A stretch of DNA of 54,933 nt from JALZVT01 sp039029135 (GTDB taxonomy: Bacteria; Pseudomonadota; Gammaproteobacteria; Pseudomonadales; Azotimanducaceae), in NCBI GenBank assembly GCA_039029135.1, contig JBCCGT010000029.1:1-54933 (forward strand), read 5' to 3'. The notes below the pieces were generated by a model that was not told the origin of the DNA, made no database searches, and saw nothing but the letters and a program-made list of their open reading frames with translations. The translations under genes were made by a program, and so were the position numbers. Within the stretch, counting starts at the first letter, position 1. Each line of letters begins with the position of its first letter. Below, piece after piece: positions 45,543 to 54,418 of the stretch.

Positions 45543-46069
45543 CTGACACTCAGCTCGACAACGACGCGCTGGAGAGGCGTGTAGCGGCGTTACCGAAGAC
45601 GGTGCAGCCAGAGGTCGATCTCTGGTCGCAGATTGAAGCCGACATCGCACAGACGCCACGCTCCGCGAACCTGGCGCTGCGGCTCTCCGGTCTCGCGGCC
45701 GCGGCGGTGGTCGCAGCGCTGCTGATCTTCGTTCCCGGCCGCGACGTGCCGGTCGCGGCGGAGCCGGACTGGCTGGTTCCCGTGGAGGCGTTCGACACCG
45801 GCAACGTTGCCATGGCCAGCCTGCGCGTGAACATGCACCAGAACATCGCGGCCGCGCTCGGCGAACTGTCGCCCAAAGCCCGCGTCGATGCGCTGCGCAA
45901 TCTGCAGCGCATCAATGACGCGCGCAACGACATTCTGCAGGCGCTGCAGCAGGAACCGGATAACCCGTTCCTGAGCCAGCTGCTTATCGAAAACTACGCC
46001 AGCGAATTGTCGCTGTTGAACCAGATGCGCGGCCTGACCCAGCGCGCGCGCCAGAGGACCTTGCTATGA
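45539..46069 (+). CDS. Probable membrane anti-sigma factor
   Basis: A 176-residue protein with one membrane helix near residues 48-66 (LSGLAAAAVVAALLIFVPG). The N-terminal cytoplasmic part (ALERRVAALPKTVQPEVDLWSQIEADI) resembles the sigma-binding segment of ECF anti-sigma factors, although the zinc-binding HxxxCxxC is absent. The C-terminal helical part would be periplasmic. Start GTG overlaps the sigma stop by four bases, and the stop overlaps the DUF4097 gene by four. The function is inferred from position and topology. Confidence 0.75.
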   Translation: MTDTQLDNDALERRVAALPKTVQPEVDLWSQIEADIAQTPRSANLALRLSGLAAAAVVAALLIFVPGRDVPVAAEPDWLVPVEAFDTGNVAMASLRVNMHQNIAAALGELSPKARVDALRNLQRINDARNDILQALQQEPDNPFLSQLLIENYASELSLLNQMRGLTQRARQRTLL

Positions 46070-46989
46070 AACCGTCTGGAAACATCCATCGTCGTGGCTC
46101 GTTGGCCCTGTACCGGGGGCTCGTCGCCATGCTGGCAGGCGTGCTGGCATGCAGCGCCGCTGCCAGAGATCGCGCGATCGACGAACTGTTCAAAACCGGC
46201 AGCAGCCCGCGCGTCGACGTCAGCAACGTCAACGGCGAGATCGACGTGGCGGTCTGGTCGCGCGACGAGGTCGAGTTGCAGGGCACGCTCGACGAAAGAG
46301 CGGAGCTGGTGCTGGAACACGACGACGACAAGCTCATGATCCGAGTCGTCAAGAAGTCCAACGAACGCCGCATCGGCGTCACGTCTCTGCGTCTGCGGGT
46401 GCCAACGGTCAGCGACCTGTCGCTGCACTCGGTGAGCGGCAACGTGCGCACCGCAGGTATAGAGGGATCCCAGCGCATCGACGTGGTATCCGGCGACATC
46501 GACGTAACGGAGTTCGGCGCCGACCTCGACCTGAAGTCCGTCAGCGGCAACATAAGGGCCAATGGCACCGGCGAGATTACGATCGTCACCGCGCTCGCGG
46601 TCAGCGGCGACATTGAGCTGCAGGGGCTGTCGGGCGAGCTAGAGCTCACGACCATTAGCGGCACGTCTTCGATCGACGGCGGCGAGTTCACGCGCGTGGA
46701 TCTGGACACGACCAGCGGCGACATCAGCTTCAGCGGCGACATCGATCAGCGGGGGCGCCTTGACGCCGAGACGATCAGCGGCGACGTCGAGATCGTCCTG
46801 GTGGAGGACACCCATCTCGACGTCAGCGTCGAGACCTTCTCCGGCGACATCGACAGCTGCTTCAAGGAGCAGCCGCAGAAGAAGAGCAAGTACGGACCCG
46901 GCAAGGTCCTGTCGTTCAAACGCGACGATGCCAGTAAGGACATTCGAGTCGAGACGATGAGCGGCGACGTCGGCCTGTGCGGAAGCTGA
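46066..46989 (+). CDS. DUF4097 beta-helix envelope protein
   Basis: A 307-residue exported protein with signal LVAMLAGVLACSAAARD. The body is a run of about ten strand repeats built around S-G-[DN]-[IV] (VSGNVRTAGIEG, VVSGDIDVTEF, SVSGNIRANG, AVSGDIELQG, TISGTSSIDGG, TTSGDISFSG, TISGDVEIVL, TFSGDIDSCF, TMSGDVGLCG). This is the DUF4097 beta-helix pattern. Such proteins are often found with ECF sigma factors and sense or bind envelope ligands, but their role is not defined. Two cysteines near the end may form a disulphide. Coupled to the anti-sigma gene by overlap. Confidence 0.88.
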   Translation: MKPSGNIHRRGSLALYRGLVAMLAGVLACSAAARDRAIDELFKTGSSPRVDVSNVNGEIDVAVWSRDEVELQGTLDERAELVLEHDDDKLMIRVVKKSNERRIGVTSLRLRVPTVSDLSLHSVSGNVRTAGIEGSQRIDVVSGDIDVTEFGADLDLKSVSGNIRANGTGEITIVTALAVSGDIELQGLSGELELTTISGTSSIDGGEFTRVDLDTTSGDISFSGDIDQRGRLDAETISGDVEIVLVEDTHLDVSVETFSGDIDSCFKEQPQKKSKYGPGKVLSFKRDDASKDIRVETMSGDVGLCGS

Positions 46990-47050
46990 TCGGCGGACCA
47001 ACCGACGCGTAGCACGCAGGGATGCAAAGGAAGCGGGAACGGGACAAGGC

Positions 47051-48337
47051 ATGAGCGCCGAGCAATCGAGAATCGCGGATACGACGGCGCAGGATCGGGT
47101 CATCGAGCGCGGCAGCAGAAAGACACCAATCGCGATCGTCGCGGCGGTCGTCGTCGCGGGCGCGATCGCGCTGCTGCTGTATCCGTCGCTGAGCCGCTGG
47201 CTGCAGGCGCAGGACAGCATCTCACGCGATCGCATTCGCGTGGCGACGGTGGAGCGCGGTGATCTGATACGCGACATTTCGGTTCAGGGTCGGGTCGTCG
47301 CCGCGGTCAGCCCGACGCTGTACGCGAGCGACACCGGCACGATCACCTTCAGCGTCAACGCCGGGGACAGCGTCGTCGCCGGTGCACTGCTGGCGACGAT
47401 CGATAGCCCCGGGACGACCAATCGCCTGCAGCAAGAGCAGGCTCGGCTGTCTCAGCTTGATATCGAAGTCGAGCGCCAGGCGATTCAGACCAAGCAGGAA
47501 GTCCTGTCCAATCAGCAGGTCGTCGATCTCGCGAAAGTCGCCCTGACGGCGGCGGAGCGCGAGTCGCGACGCGCGGACCTCGCGATCGAAAAGGAGGCGA
47601 TCTCCCGAATCGACTTCGAAAAAGCCAAGGACGATCTTGAGTCTGCTCGTTTTGCCCACAGCCACGCCGTCGCCGACGCGGCCCTGGCGGAGGAGCGGCT
47701 GGCGTTCGAGCTGAAGACGCGCGAACTGCAGCGCGATCAGCAGCGCCTGCTGGTCGCAGATCTGCAGCGTCAGGTGGACGAGTTGTCTCTGACCTCGCCC
47801 GTCGCCGGCATCGTCGGCAACTTGCTGGTCGAGCAAAAGACCAACGTTACCGCCGATCAGGCCATCGCGAGCATCGTCGACCTGTCCCGCTTCGAGATCG
47901 AGGTGCAGGTGCCCGAAGCCTACGCCGACGATCTGGGCATCGGCATGCAGGCCGAGGTCCGCGTTGGCACGCGGGTCACTGCTGCGAAGCTGGTATCCAT
48001 CTCCCCGGAAATCGCCAACAACCAAGTGACCTGCCGACTGCGCTTCGACGGCGGCTCGCCGCCGGGCCTGCGTCAAAACCAGCGCCTGAATACTCGCGTT
48101 CTGCTCGAGCAGAAGCGCGACGTGCTGCGCGTGAGTCGCGGCCAGTTTCTGGAGTCCGGCGCCGGCAGGATGGCCTACCGGATCGTCGACGGCCTGGCGA
48201 CGCGCACGGCAATAGAGACCGGGGCGCGCAGCCTGAACGCCATCGAGATCGTCGCGGGGCTGAACGCGGGAGACGAGATCATCGTCTCCAGCACCGAGAT
48301 GCTGAACGGCGTGGACCGGGTACTGATCACCGACTGA
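47051..48337 (+). CDS. HlyD/MacA-type periplasmic adaptor
   Basis: A 428-residue membrane fusion protein. One N-terminal helix (IAIVAAVVVAGAIALLLYP) anchors it in the inner membrane. The lipoyl-like domain halves are VQGRVVAAVSPTLYASDTGTI and LTSPVAGIVGNLLVEQKTNV, separated by a coiled-coil hairpin of about 120 residues (QQEQARLSQLDIEVERQAI to LQRDQQRLLVADLQRQVDEL). The beta-barrel and proximal domains follow. It begins the transporter section, 61 bases after the DUF4097 gene, and would link the ABC permeases to an outer-membrane channel that is not encoded here. Confidence 0.9.
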   Translation: MSAEQSRIADTTAQDRVIERGSRKTPIAIVAAVVVAGAIALLLYPSLSRWLQAQDSISRDRIRVATVERGDLIRDISVQGRVVAAVSPTLYASDTGTITFSVNAGDSVVAGALLATIDSPGTTNRLQQEQARLSQLDIEVERQAIQTKQEVLSNQQVVDLAKVALTAAERESRRADLAIEKEAISRIDFEKAKDDLESARFAHSHAVADAALAEERLAFELKTRELQRDQQRLLVADLQRQVDELSLTSPVAGIVGNLLVEQKTNVTADQAIASIVDLSRFEIEVQVPEAYADDLGIGMQAEVRVGTRVTAAKLVSISPEIANNQVTCRLRFDGGSPPGLRQNQRLNTRVLLEQKRDVLRVSRGQFLESGAGRMAYRIVDGLATRTAIETGARSLNAIEIVAGLNAGDEIIVSSTEMLNGVDRVLITD

Positions 48338-48385
48338 CATGACCGCGCAACGCGGGCGCAATCCAATAAACGGAGACCACAGCTT

Positions 48386-49054
48386 ATGCTGCAGATGGAA
48401 CACGTGGCGAAGGTCTATCAGACCGACCTGGTAGAGACCCACGCCCTGCGAGACTTCAACCTCACCGTCGACGAGGGGGAGTTTGTTGCAGTAGTTGGGC
48501 CTTCAGGTTCGGGGAAGACCACATTCCTCAATATCGCCGGCCTGTTGGAGACCTTCGACGAGGGCCAGTACCTGCTCGACGGCGAAGACGCGCGCGGCCT
48601 ATCCGACAAGGCGCGATCGAAGCTGAGAAACGAAAAGATCGGCTTCATCTTTCAGAGCTTCAATCTGATTCCCGATCTGAGCGTCTATGACAACGTCGAC
48701 GTGCCGCTGCGCTATCGCGGCTTCAACGCCGCCGAACGACGGCGGCGTATCGAGTCCTGCCTGGAACTGGTCGGCCTCAGCGGCCGCGTGCAGCACCTGC
48801 CCTCGCAGCTATCCGGCGGCCAGCAGCAGCGCGCGGCGATCGCCCGCGCGCTGGCCGGCGAGCCGCGTTTCCTGCTCGCCGACGAACCGACCGGCAACCT
48901 AGACAGCGAAACGGCGGGCGGCGTCCTGGAGCTGTTGCGCGATCTGAACGCGCGCGGCACCACGATCGTCATGGTGACCCACGACATGGGACTGGCCGGA
49001 CAGATGCCGCGCCGTATCGAGGTCCAGGACGGGCGCGTGCTGGAGGCGGCATGA
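48386..49054 (+). CDS. MacB/LolD-type ABC transporter ATPase
   Basis: A 222-residue ATPase. Walker A is GPSGSGKTT, the signature is LSGGQQQR, Walker B is FLLADEPTGNLD, and the H-loop is VMVTHD. The insertion FIFQSFNLIPDLSVYDNVDVPLRYRG places it in the MacB/LolD/FtsE group, which powers mechanotransmission rather than ordinary transport. It overlaps the first permease by four bases. Confidence 0.96.
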   Translation: MLQMEHVAKVYQTDLVETHALRDFNLTVDEGEFVAVVGPSGSGKTTFLNIAGLLETFDEGQYLLDGEDARGLSDKARSKLRNEKIGFIFQSFNLIPDLSVYDNVDVPLRYRGFNAAERRRRIESCLELVGLSGRVQHLPSQLSGGQQQRAAIARALAGEPRFLLADEPTGNLDSETAGGVLELLRDLNARGTTIVMVTHDMGLAGQMPRRIEVQDGRVLEAA

Positions 49055-50364
49055 TCGGCTATTACCTGAGCCTCGCGCTGCGCAACATCAGGCGCCATCC
49101 AGCCACGAGCGCGCTGATGATCTTCGCCATCGCGCTCGGCATCGGCGCGTGCATGTCGATCATCACCGTGCACTATCTGATGGGCGCCGATCCGATCCCG
49201 CACAAGAGCGCGACGCTGTATCACGTCCAGCTCGACAGCTGGGATCCGAACGACGGTTTCGGTTCCGACGACGAGGTGCCCGATCAGCTAACCTACCGCG
49301 ACGCGAGCGCTCTGCTGAGCGCCGATCGCGCCTATCGCCAGACCGTTAACACCGGCACGGGCTTCGTCATCGAGACGGACGACCCGGACATCCAGCCGCT
49401 GCTCGCGAGCGGCCGCGCGGTCGGCGCGGATTTCTTTCCCATGTTCGATACACCGTTCCTTTACGGCGGGCCGTGGAGTCGGGAACAGGACGATGCCGTC
49501 GAGCTGGTCGTTGTACTGAGCCGCGAACTCAACGACGAACTGTTCGGCGGCGGCGATTCCGTCGGCGAGTCTCTGCGCCTGAGCGGCAACACGTTTCGCG
49601 TCGTCGGCGTGCTGGACGACTGGACCATGATTCCGCGGTTTTACGATCTGACGACGGGACCGTTCCAGGAACCCGATCAAGCCTATGTGCCCCTGTCCGC
49701 GATGGTCGACTACGAGCTGACGAACAGCGGCAACGTCAACTGCTGGAAGCCCTCCGACGAATCGGGCTGGCGAGCGTTTCTGAATTCAGAATGCATTTGG
49801 CTACAGATGTGGGTCGAGCTGCCGGAGCCGGCACAGAAGGCGGAGTTTCGCCAGTTCATGGACGACTACGTGATGCAGCAGAAGGAGCTCGGGCGCTTCC
49901 AGCGACCGCTGCGGAACCAGCTGCTGAACGTCACCGAGTGGCTGCAGGATCAGGAGGTCGTGCAGGAAGAGGCCACCATGATGCTCGCGGTTGGCATCAT
50001 GTTTCTCCTCGTCTGTCTGCTGAACACGATCGGCCTGCTGCTTAGCAAGTTCGTCGCCCGGGCGCCCGAGATCGGGCTGCGCCGCGCGCTCGGGGCGACG
50101 CGCCAGACGCTGTTCGCCCAGTACATGGTCGAGGCCGGGGCCGTCGGAGCGCTGGGCGGCCTGCTCGGACTGCTGTTCACCTGGCTGGGGCTGCAGGGCC
50201 TGGAGCGCCTGTTCGGTGAGTATCTGGCCGAACTGGTGAATCTCAACGGCACGCTGGTCACCATGGCGATCGTGCTCGCCGTTGTCGCAAGCATGCTGGC
50301 CGGTCTGTATCCGACCTGGCGAGCCTGCAACATCGCGCCCGCCGCGCAGCTTAAGTCACAGTAA
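49051..50364 (+). CDS. FtsX/MacB-type ABC permease 1
   Basis: A 437-residue permease with an N-terminal helix (ALMIFAIALGIGACMSIITV), a periplasmic domain of about 250 residues and three C-terminal helices (about 310-430). LRRALGATRQTLFAQYMVEAG is the conserved FtsX cytoplasmic loop. It differs from E. coli MacB in lacking a fused ATPase, which is instead the separate gene just upstream. Several short motifs such as VVVLSRELNDELFGGGDSVG match the MacB periplasmic core. Start overlaps the ATPase stop. Confidence 0.9.
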   Translation: MIGYYLSLALRNIRRHPATSALMIFAIALGIGACMSIITVHYLMGADPIPHKSATLYHVQLDSWDPNDGFGSDDEVPDQLTYRDASALLSADRAYRQTVNTGTGFVIETDDPDIQPLLASGRAVGADFFPMFDTPFLYGGPWSREQDDAVELVVVLSRELNDELFGGGDSVGESLRLSGNTFRVVGVLDDWTMIPRFYDLTTGPFQEPDQAYVPLSAMVDYELTNSGNVNCWKPSDESGWRAFLNSECIWLQMWVELPEPAQKAEFRQFMDDYVMQQKELGRFQRPLRNQLLNVTEWLQDQEVVQEEATMMLAVGIMFLLVCLLNTIGLLLSKFVARAPEIGLRRALGATRQTLFAQYMVEAGAVGALGGLLGLLFTWLGLQGLERLFGEYLAELVNLNGTLVTMAIVLAVVASMLAGLYPTWRACNIAPAAQLKSQ

Positions 50365-50378
50365 CAAGGAGAGCGCAC

Positions 50379-51593
50379 ATGCACCTGGGTCCCCTGCTGC
50401 GCGCGCTGATGCGCAACCTCACCGGCGCGCTCCTGATCGCCGCACAGATCGCTTTCACCCTCGCCGTCTGTATCAACGCCTACGTCATGATCGAGGAACG
50501 CCTCAATCTGGCCGCCCGCGCCAGCGGCATCGTCGAAGACGAGCTGTTTCACTTGACGACCACCGTGTACGGCGATGGCCTGACCGGGCTGCCGATGATC
50601 ACCGAGGATCTGGCGGCCATTCGCGAGACGCCCGGTGTCGTCGACGCCGTGCAGATGAACGCCATCCCGCTGTCCGGCAGCGGCTGGTCGATGGGCCTGC
50701 AGACCGAGCCGGGAGCAGACGCCGACGGTACCGGCGTTGCCGTGTACATGGTCGACCAGCACGGAATCAGCACGCTCGGCGTAGAGCTGATCGCCGGTCG
50801 AGACTTTCGCGAAGAAGAGGTGCGCATCCGTCGTCCGGGCGACGTCACCTGGCCCGACAACGCCATACTCACGCGCTCCGCGGTCGAAACCCTGTTCCCC
50901 GATGATCCAGTGGCGGACGTCGCGGGGCGCAACGTTTTCATCAACAACGACCATCCCATGAAGATCGTCGGCATCATCGACAAGCTGCAGGCGCCCTGGA
51001 GCGGCTCCCAGCTTGTCGAGCGCTCGATACTGGTGCCGGAACGCATGGACTTCGGCTCGTCGCACATCCTCGTCCGTGCGCAGGCCGCGGAGCGAGATCG
51101 GCTGATCCCCGTGGTCGAGGACGTGCTGGCCGCGCGCGGCGCCGAGCGCCTCGTCCGCAACGTGCGCTCGATGACCGAAACGCGCCAGCGCAGCTATCAG
51201 ATCGACGTGGGTCTGACGCGCGTGCTGCAGATCGTCATGATCGCGCTGTTGGTGATCACCGCGCTCGGCATTCTGGGGCTGACGAGCTTTAACGTCCGCA
51301 GACGCACCAAGCAGATCGGCACCCGCCGCGCTCTGGGCGCAACGCGCGGCGATGTGGTCGCCCACTTTCTCGCCGAGAACATGCTGATCGCGGCGATCGG
51401 GGTTGTGCTCGGCGTACTGCTGGCCGTTGCCTTCAACCTCTGGCTGGTCGAGGCCCTGGGATTCCCGAAGATCGCCTGGACACACGTCGCCGTCGGCGCG
51501 CTGGCGCTGTTCGTCCTGAGCCAGATCGCGACGCTTGCGCCAGCCTATCGGGCCAGCTCGATCTCACCGGCCGTCGCGACGCGAACTGTGTAG
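50379..51593 (+). CDS. FtsX/MacB-type ABC permease 2
   Basis: A 404-residue paralogue of the preceding permease, with the same four-helix plan and a shorter periplasmic domain. IGTRRALGATRGDVVAHFLAEN is the FtsX loop. AAGGAG precedes the ATG, 14 bases after permease 1. The two subunits probably form a heterodimer with a shared ATPase, unlike the MacB homodimer. It is the last gene of the operon and converges with the CadC-like regulator. Confidence 0.9.
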   Translation: MHLGPLLRALMRNLTGALLIAAQIAFTLAVCINAYVMIEERLNLAARASGIVEDELFHLTTTVYGDGLTGLPMITEDLAAIRETPGVVDAVQMNAIPLSGSGWSMGLQTEPGADADGTGVAVYMVDQHGISTLGVELIAGRDFREEEVRIRRPGDVTWPDNAILTRSAVETLFPDDPVADVAGRNVFINNDHPMKIVGIIDKLQAPWSGSQLVERSILVPERMDFGSSHILVRAQAAERDRLIPVVEDVLAARGAERLVRNVRSMTETRQRSYQIDVGLTRVLQIVMIALLVITALGILGLTSFNVRRRTKQIGTRRALGATRGDVVAHFLAENMLIAAIGVVLGVLLAVAFNLWLVEALGFPKIAWTHVAVGALALFVLSQIATLAPAYRASSISPAVATRTV

Positions 51594-51639
51594 CGGCGTG
51601 TCACGTCGCTGGTGACCATCGGCGTAGTTCAGCGCACGC

Positions 51640-53256
51640 TCAAAGACCGGCACCGGCAATGGCCAGTAGCAGTTGCAGGGCCGCCAGATTAGCCACGCTG
51701 TGACGGGAGTTCGCGCTCCATTTGCTCATCTCGTCGACGTACAGCGGCAGCACATCGTCTTCAAGGGCGTGTCCTTCCGCGATGAAGCGCAGCGCGCCGT
51801 CTCGGTCACCCAAACCCGCGCACGCCCACGCGCAGTGCAGTCGCGGCTGGTAGTAGTTGGGCGTTCGCGCAACTGCTGCCTTCGCAGCTTCCAGTCCTTC
51901 GTCGTACTGCAGCATGAAGAGGTGAGCCGTCGCCCGGTAGGTCGCCCAGAGGGCAAACCTGGGATGATGGGGCGCACGTGCCTCCGCAGCCTCGAGTAGC
52001 GCGATGCCGCCGGGGTCCGCATCCCGCAGACACCGCTGCCAGCCCAAAACGGCGATCGCGTGAGCATCGTTGGGATTGAGGAAAATTGCGCGTTCGAGAA
52101 AATCGATGGCGCGATCGGGGCGATGAAACATCGTCGATACGACACCGGCGCCTGTGAGCACGTCTGGATCGTGGGGTGCCGCACTCAGCGCACGATCGAT
52201 CAGCGCGTCGGCGTTGGTTTTGGCGGCGATCGGATCGCTCTCCCACCGACTGACGACATTTTGACTGAGCTGCACCGCCAAGGCTGCCGCGACGGCGGCA
52301 TCTTCCGGGTCGTGCGCAAGCGCTTCCTCTAGCTTCTGCGTGATCTGCGCGGCGGTAATCCGACCGTAGTTCTGCCGCAGCGACTCGGCTTCCTGCACCC
52401 GCTCGTAGGCAGAGACGTTGAATCGCTTATGGCGCTGGAAAACGGACGCGCTGGGGCTACGTACTTCGGTAGAGATCGCAGTGGCAATGCTCAGTACCGC
52501 GTCATCCTGCACTTCATAGAACTGGTCGAGCTGGGTGTCGTAGCGCCTGGCCCACATCAGCGCGCCGCCGTCCGCTTCGAGGAGAGAGATGCGAATGCGC
52601 AGGTCGTTCTCCTGGCGCAGCAGCGAACCCTCGACGACAAAGCGGGTATTCAGCTCTTTCGCCAGCCGTGGCAGAGAGAGCTGGTTGTCCTGATGATGAT
52701 GAATCGAGCTCACGGGTGCGACGATGAAACGGGGCACGCGCGCGAGCAGCGCGGAAAGGTCGCTGACTAAGCCGCGTGCCAGCCAGTGTTCTTCCTGCTC
52801 GGTGGAGGGGCACGAGAACGGTAAAACCGCGATCGAGAAAGGCGGCGAGGTTTGCTCAGACGTCGCCACGGTGAGTTCGGCGGCAGAGTCGAGGTGCTTG
52901 ACGCTGGCATCCAGCCGATAGCCCAGACGGGGGACCGTGGCCAGCACGCGCTGCGCTCCGAGCCGGGACAACGCCTTGCGGATCTGATACACGGAGCGCG
53001 TCAGCGACTCGTCAGCGACGCTGCCATCCGACCAGACTTGATCAATAAGCCCCTCGCGGCGGCAGGTCTGAGAGGGGCGCATGGCCAGGGCAACCAACAC
53101 CGCCATGACCTTGGGCTCTAGCTTAACGCTGTCCGAGGCTCGGCTGAGGCTGAGGTTGCTCGGGTCCACGACAATATCGTCGAGCATGAACGCCCGTTCG
53201 GGGGTCTGTGGCTGTTGGGGCGATCTCATCAAACCCACCGAACGCTCGCGAATCAT
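51640..53256 (-). CDS. CadC-like winged-helix regulator with TolB-like and TPR domains
   Basis: A 538-residue cytoplasmic protein. The ATG at 53256 is preferred because AGGCGG lies six bases upstream; later ATGs (for example 53229) are possible. Residues about 25-120 are an OmpR-type winged helix without a receiver: LSRASDSVKLEPKVMAVLVALA, RREGLIDQVWSDGSVADESLTRSVYQIRKAL. A TolB/adenylate-cyclase-associated domain follows (FSIAVLPFSC, ELNTRFVVEGSLL, LMWARRYDTQLDQFYEVQDD). The C-terminal half is a set of TPR helices (AIDFLERAIFLNPNDAHAIAVLGW). No membrane helix is seen. It is divergent from the cysteine-rich exported protein, which is a candidate target. Confidence 0.85.
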   Translation of the reverse strand: MIRERSVGLMRSPQQPQTPERAFMLDDIVVDPSNLSLSRASDSVKLEPKVMAVLVALAMRPSQTCRREGLIDQVWSDGSVADESLTRSVYQIRKALSRLGAQRVLATVPRLGYRLDASVKHLDSAAELTVATSEQTSPPFSIAVLPFSCPSTEQEEHWLARGLVSDLSALLARVPRFIVAPVSSIHHHQDNQLSLPRLAKELNTRFVVEGSLLRQENDLRIRISLLEADGGALMWARRYDTQLDQFYEVQDDAVLSIATAISTEVRSPSASVFQRHKRFNVSAYERVQEAESLRQNYGRITAAQITQKLEEALAHDPEDAAVAAALAVQLSQNVVSRWESDPIAAKTNADALIDRALSAAPHDPDVLTGAGVVSTMFHRPDRAIDFLERAIFLNPNDAHAIAVLGWQRCLRDADPGGIALLEAAEARAPHHPRFALWATYRATAHLFMLQYDEGLEAAKAAVARTPNYYQPRLHCAWACAGLGDRDGALRFIAEGHALEDDVLPLYVDEMSKWSANSRHSVANLAALQLLLAIAGAGL

Positions 53257-53362
53257 CGGTTGCCGCCTGACCTGCAAGCGAACCGGCAGACACAGTGCCT
53301 CATCATGTTTCCATCATTTTGCCGTCAGGACAATCACAGGCACCTGCCGTCTACTGGCGCAA

Positions 53363-54418
53363 ATGACGGAGTACAAACCGGTGCGAAGCTTTGGAATCTT
53401 TCTTGTTCTCGGAATTCTGGTCTGCCAGAACGCGCAGGCCGTGCACCCTGTGCCATCGATTTTCAATAGCTGTGTGTACACGTTGGCGACGCCGCACCGG
53501 CCGGACACCAGGCCGCCCGGTTCGCTGACAACGCCCGAAGAGCGTTGCCAGACAGCGGATACCTTCGCGCTATCTAACGTGCCGACCGTGCCCGTGGCGG
53601 TGATCGAACCGGCGGGGGGCACCGGCTACTACTGTACGATCGATGGCAACACGCTGGCCACGCCAGATAATCTCTCCGATCTAGGTTCCGAACTAGCCGA
53701 AACGGTCACCGGGGTCACCTCCTGTGCCGGCGATGCGGTCTGTCAGGACCTGTTTGGCGAAACGTCGACCTGCGCGGCGTTCGAGAACGACGCGACCGGG
53801 GCGTCTCCAGAGGGCTGGATCTCACAGGGACCCGCGGAGTCGATCAGTATCGCGGCGGATCTGGCAGGGCAGCTCGGTGCCCATTCGGTTTACGTGCGCT
53901 CGCCGGACGGACTCGGCAACATTTTCTACTTCTCCGCCGGCGCCTTACGGACACACTCTTTGCAGGGGCCCGACCATGGCAATCAGCCCATTCAAGACAT
54001 CACCTTCTGTCAGGCGCCAAATTCTCCGGTAGTTCAGAAGCGGCGCCCTCCGGATTGCGAGGGTTTCTTTTGCCTCCCGATCCCCTGCTGTGGCCCCCAC
54101 TTTCCATGTGACGGCGAGCCGAATATTCCTCCGCAGGCGCCGGAGCCGACCGATCGTCTCGCTGGACTGGATCGGGCAGTAGAGGGTCTGATCGACAGCG
54201 GCGACCTGAGCCGTGGGCACGGCCGGTGGATGCGGCAGCGCCTGGCGCGAATCACGAGAGCTCTGGGCAAGGGCCGGGTTGAAAAAGCGTGCAATCGGCT
54301 CGGGAGATTCGATCACGTGATCGACCGCGGCGTTCACAATGGCAACCTGAATGTGGACAAAGCGGCTCCACTGCGCCGTGAGCTCGCATTGCTGGACGCA
54401 GATCTAAGTTGCACCTAA
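53363..54418 (+). CDS. Cysteine-rich exported protein with C-terminal helical domain
   Basis: A 351-residue protein I do not recognise over most of its length. The signal is RSFGIFLVLGILVCQNAQA. I start it at ATG 53363, which gives this signal directly; frame sequence upstream overlaps the divergent regulator. The mature part has many cysteines, in particular CEGFFCLPIPCCGPHFPC around residue 230, so disulphides are likely. The last 90 residues (LDRAVEGLIDSGDLSRGHG to RRELALLDADLSC) resemble the FIMAH-type helical bundle that occurs at the C-terminus of bacterial surface and secreted proteins. It is divergent from the winged-helix regulator, with about 106 bases between starts. Confidence 0.65.
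   Translation: MTEYKPVRSFGIFLVLGILVCQNAQAVHPVPSIFNSCVYTLATPHRPDTRPPGSLTTPEERCQTADTFALSNVPTVPVAVIEPAGGTGYYCTIDGNTLATPDNLSDLGSELAETVTGVTSCAGDAVCQDLFGETSTCAAFENDATGASPEGWISQGPAESISIAADLAGQLGAHSVYVRSPDGLGNIFYFSAGALRTHSLQGPDHGNQPIQDITFCQAPNSPVVQKRRPPDCEGFFCLPIPCCGPHFPCDGEPNIPPQAPEPTDRLAGLDRAVEGLIDSGDLSRGHGRWMRQRLARITRALGKGRVEKACNRLGRFDHVIDRGVHNGNLNVDKAAPLRRELALLDADLSCT

Noticed and set aside
51600..51616. GTCAC/GTGAC hairpin between permease 2 and the winged-helix gene as terminator
   Set aside because: Only five base pairs and no T run, so it is too weak to call.
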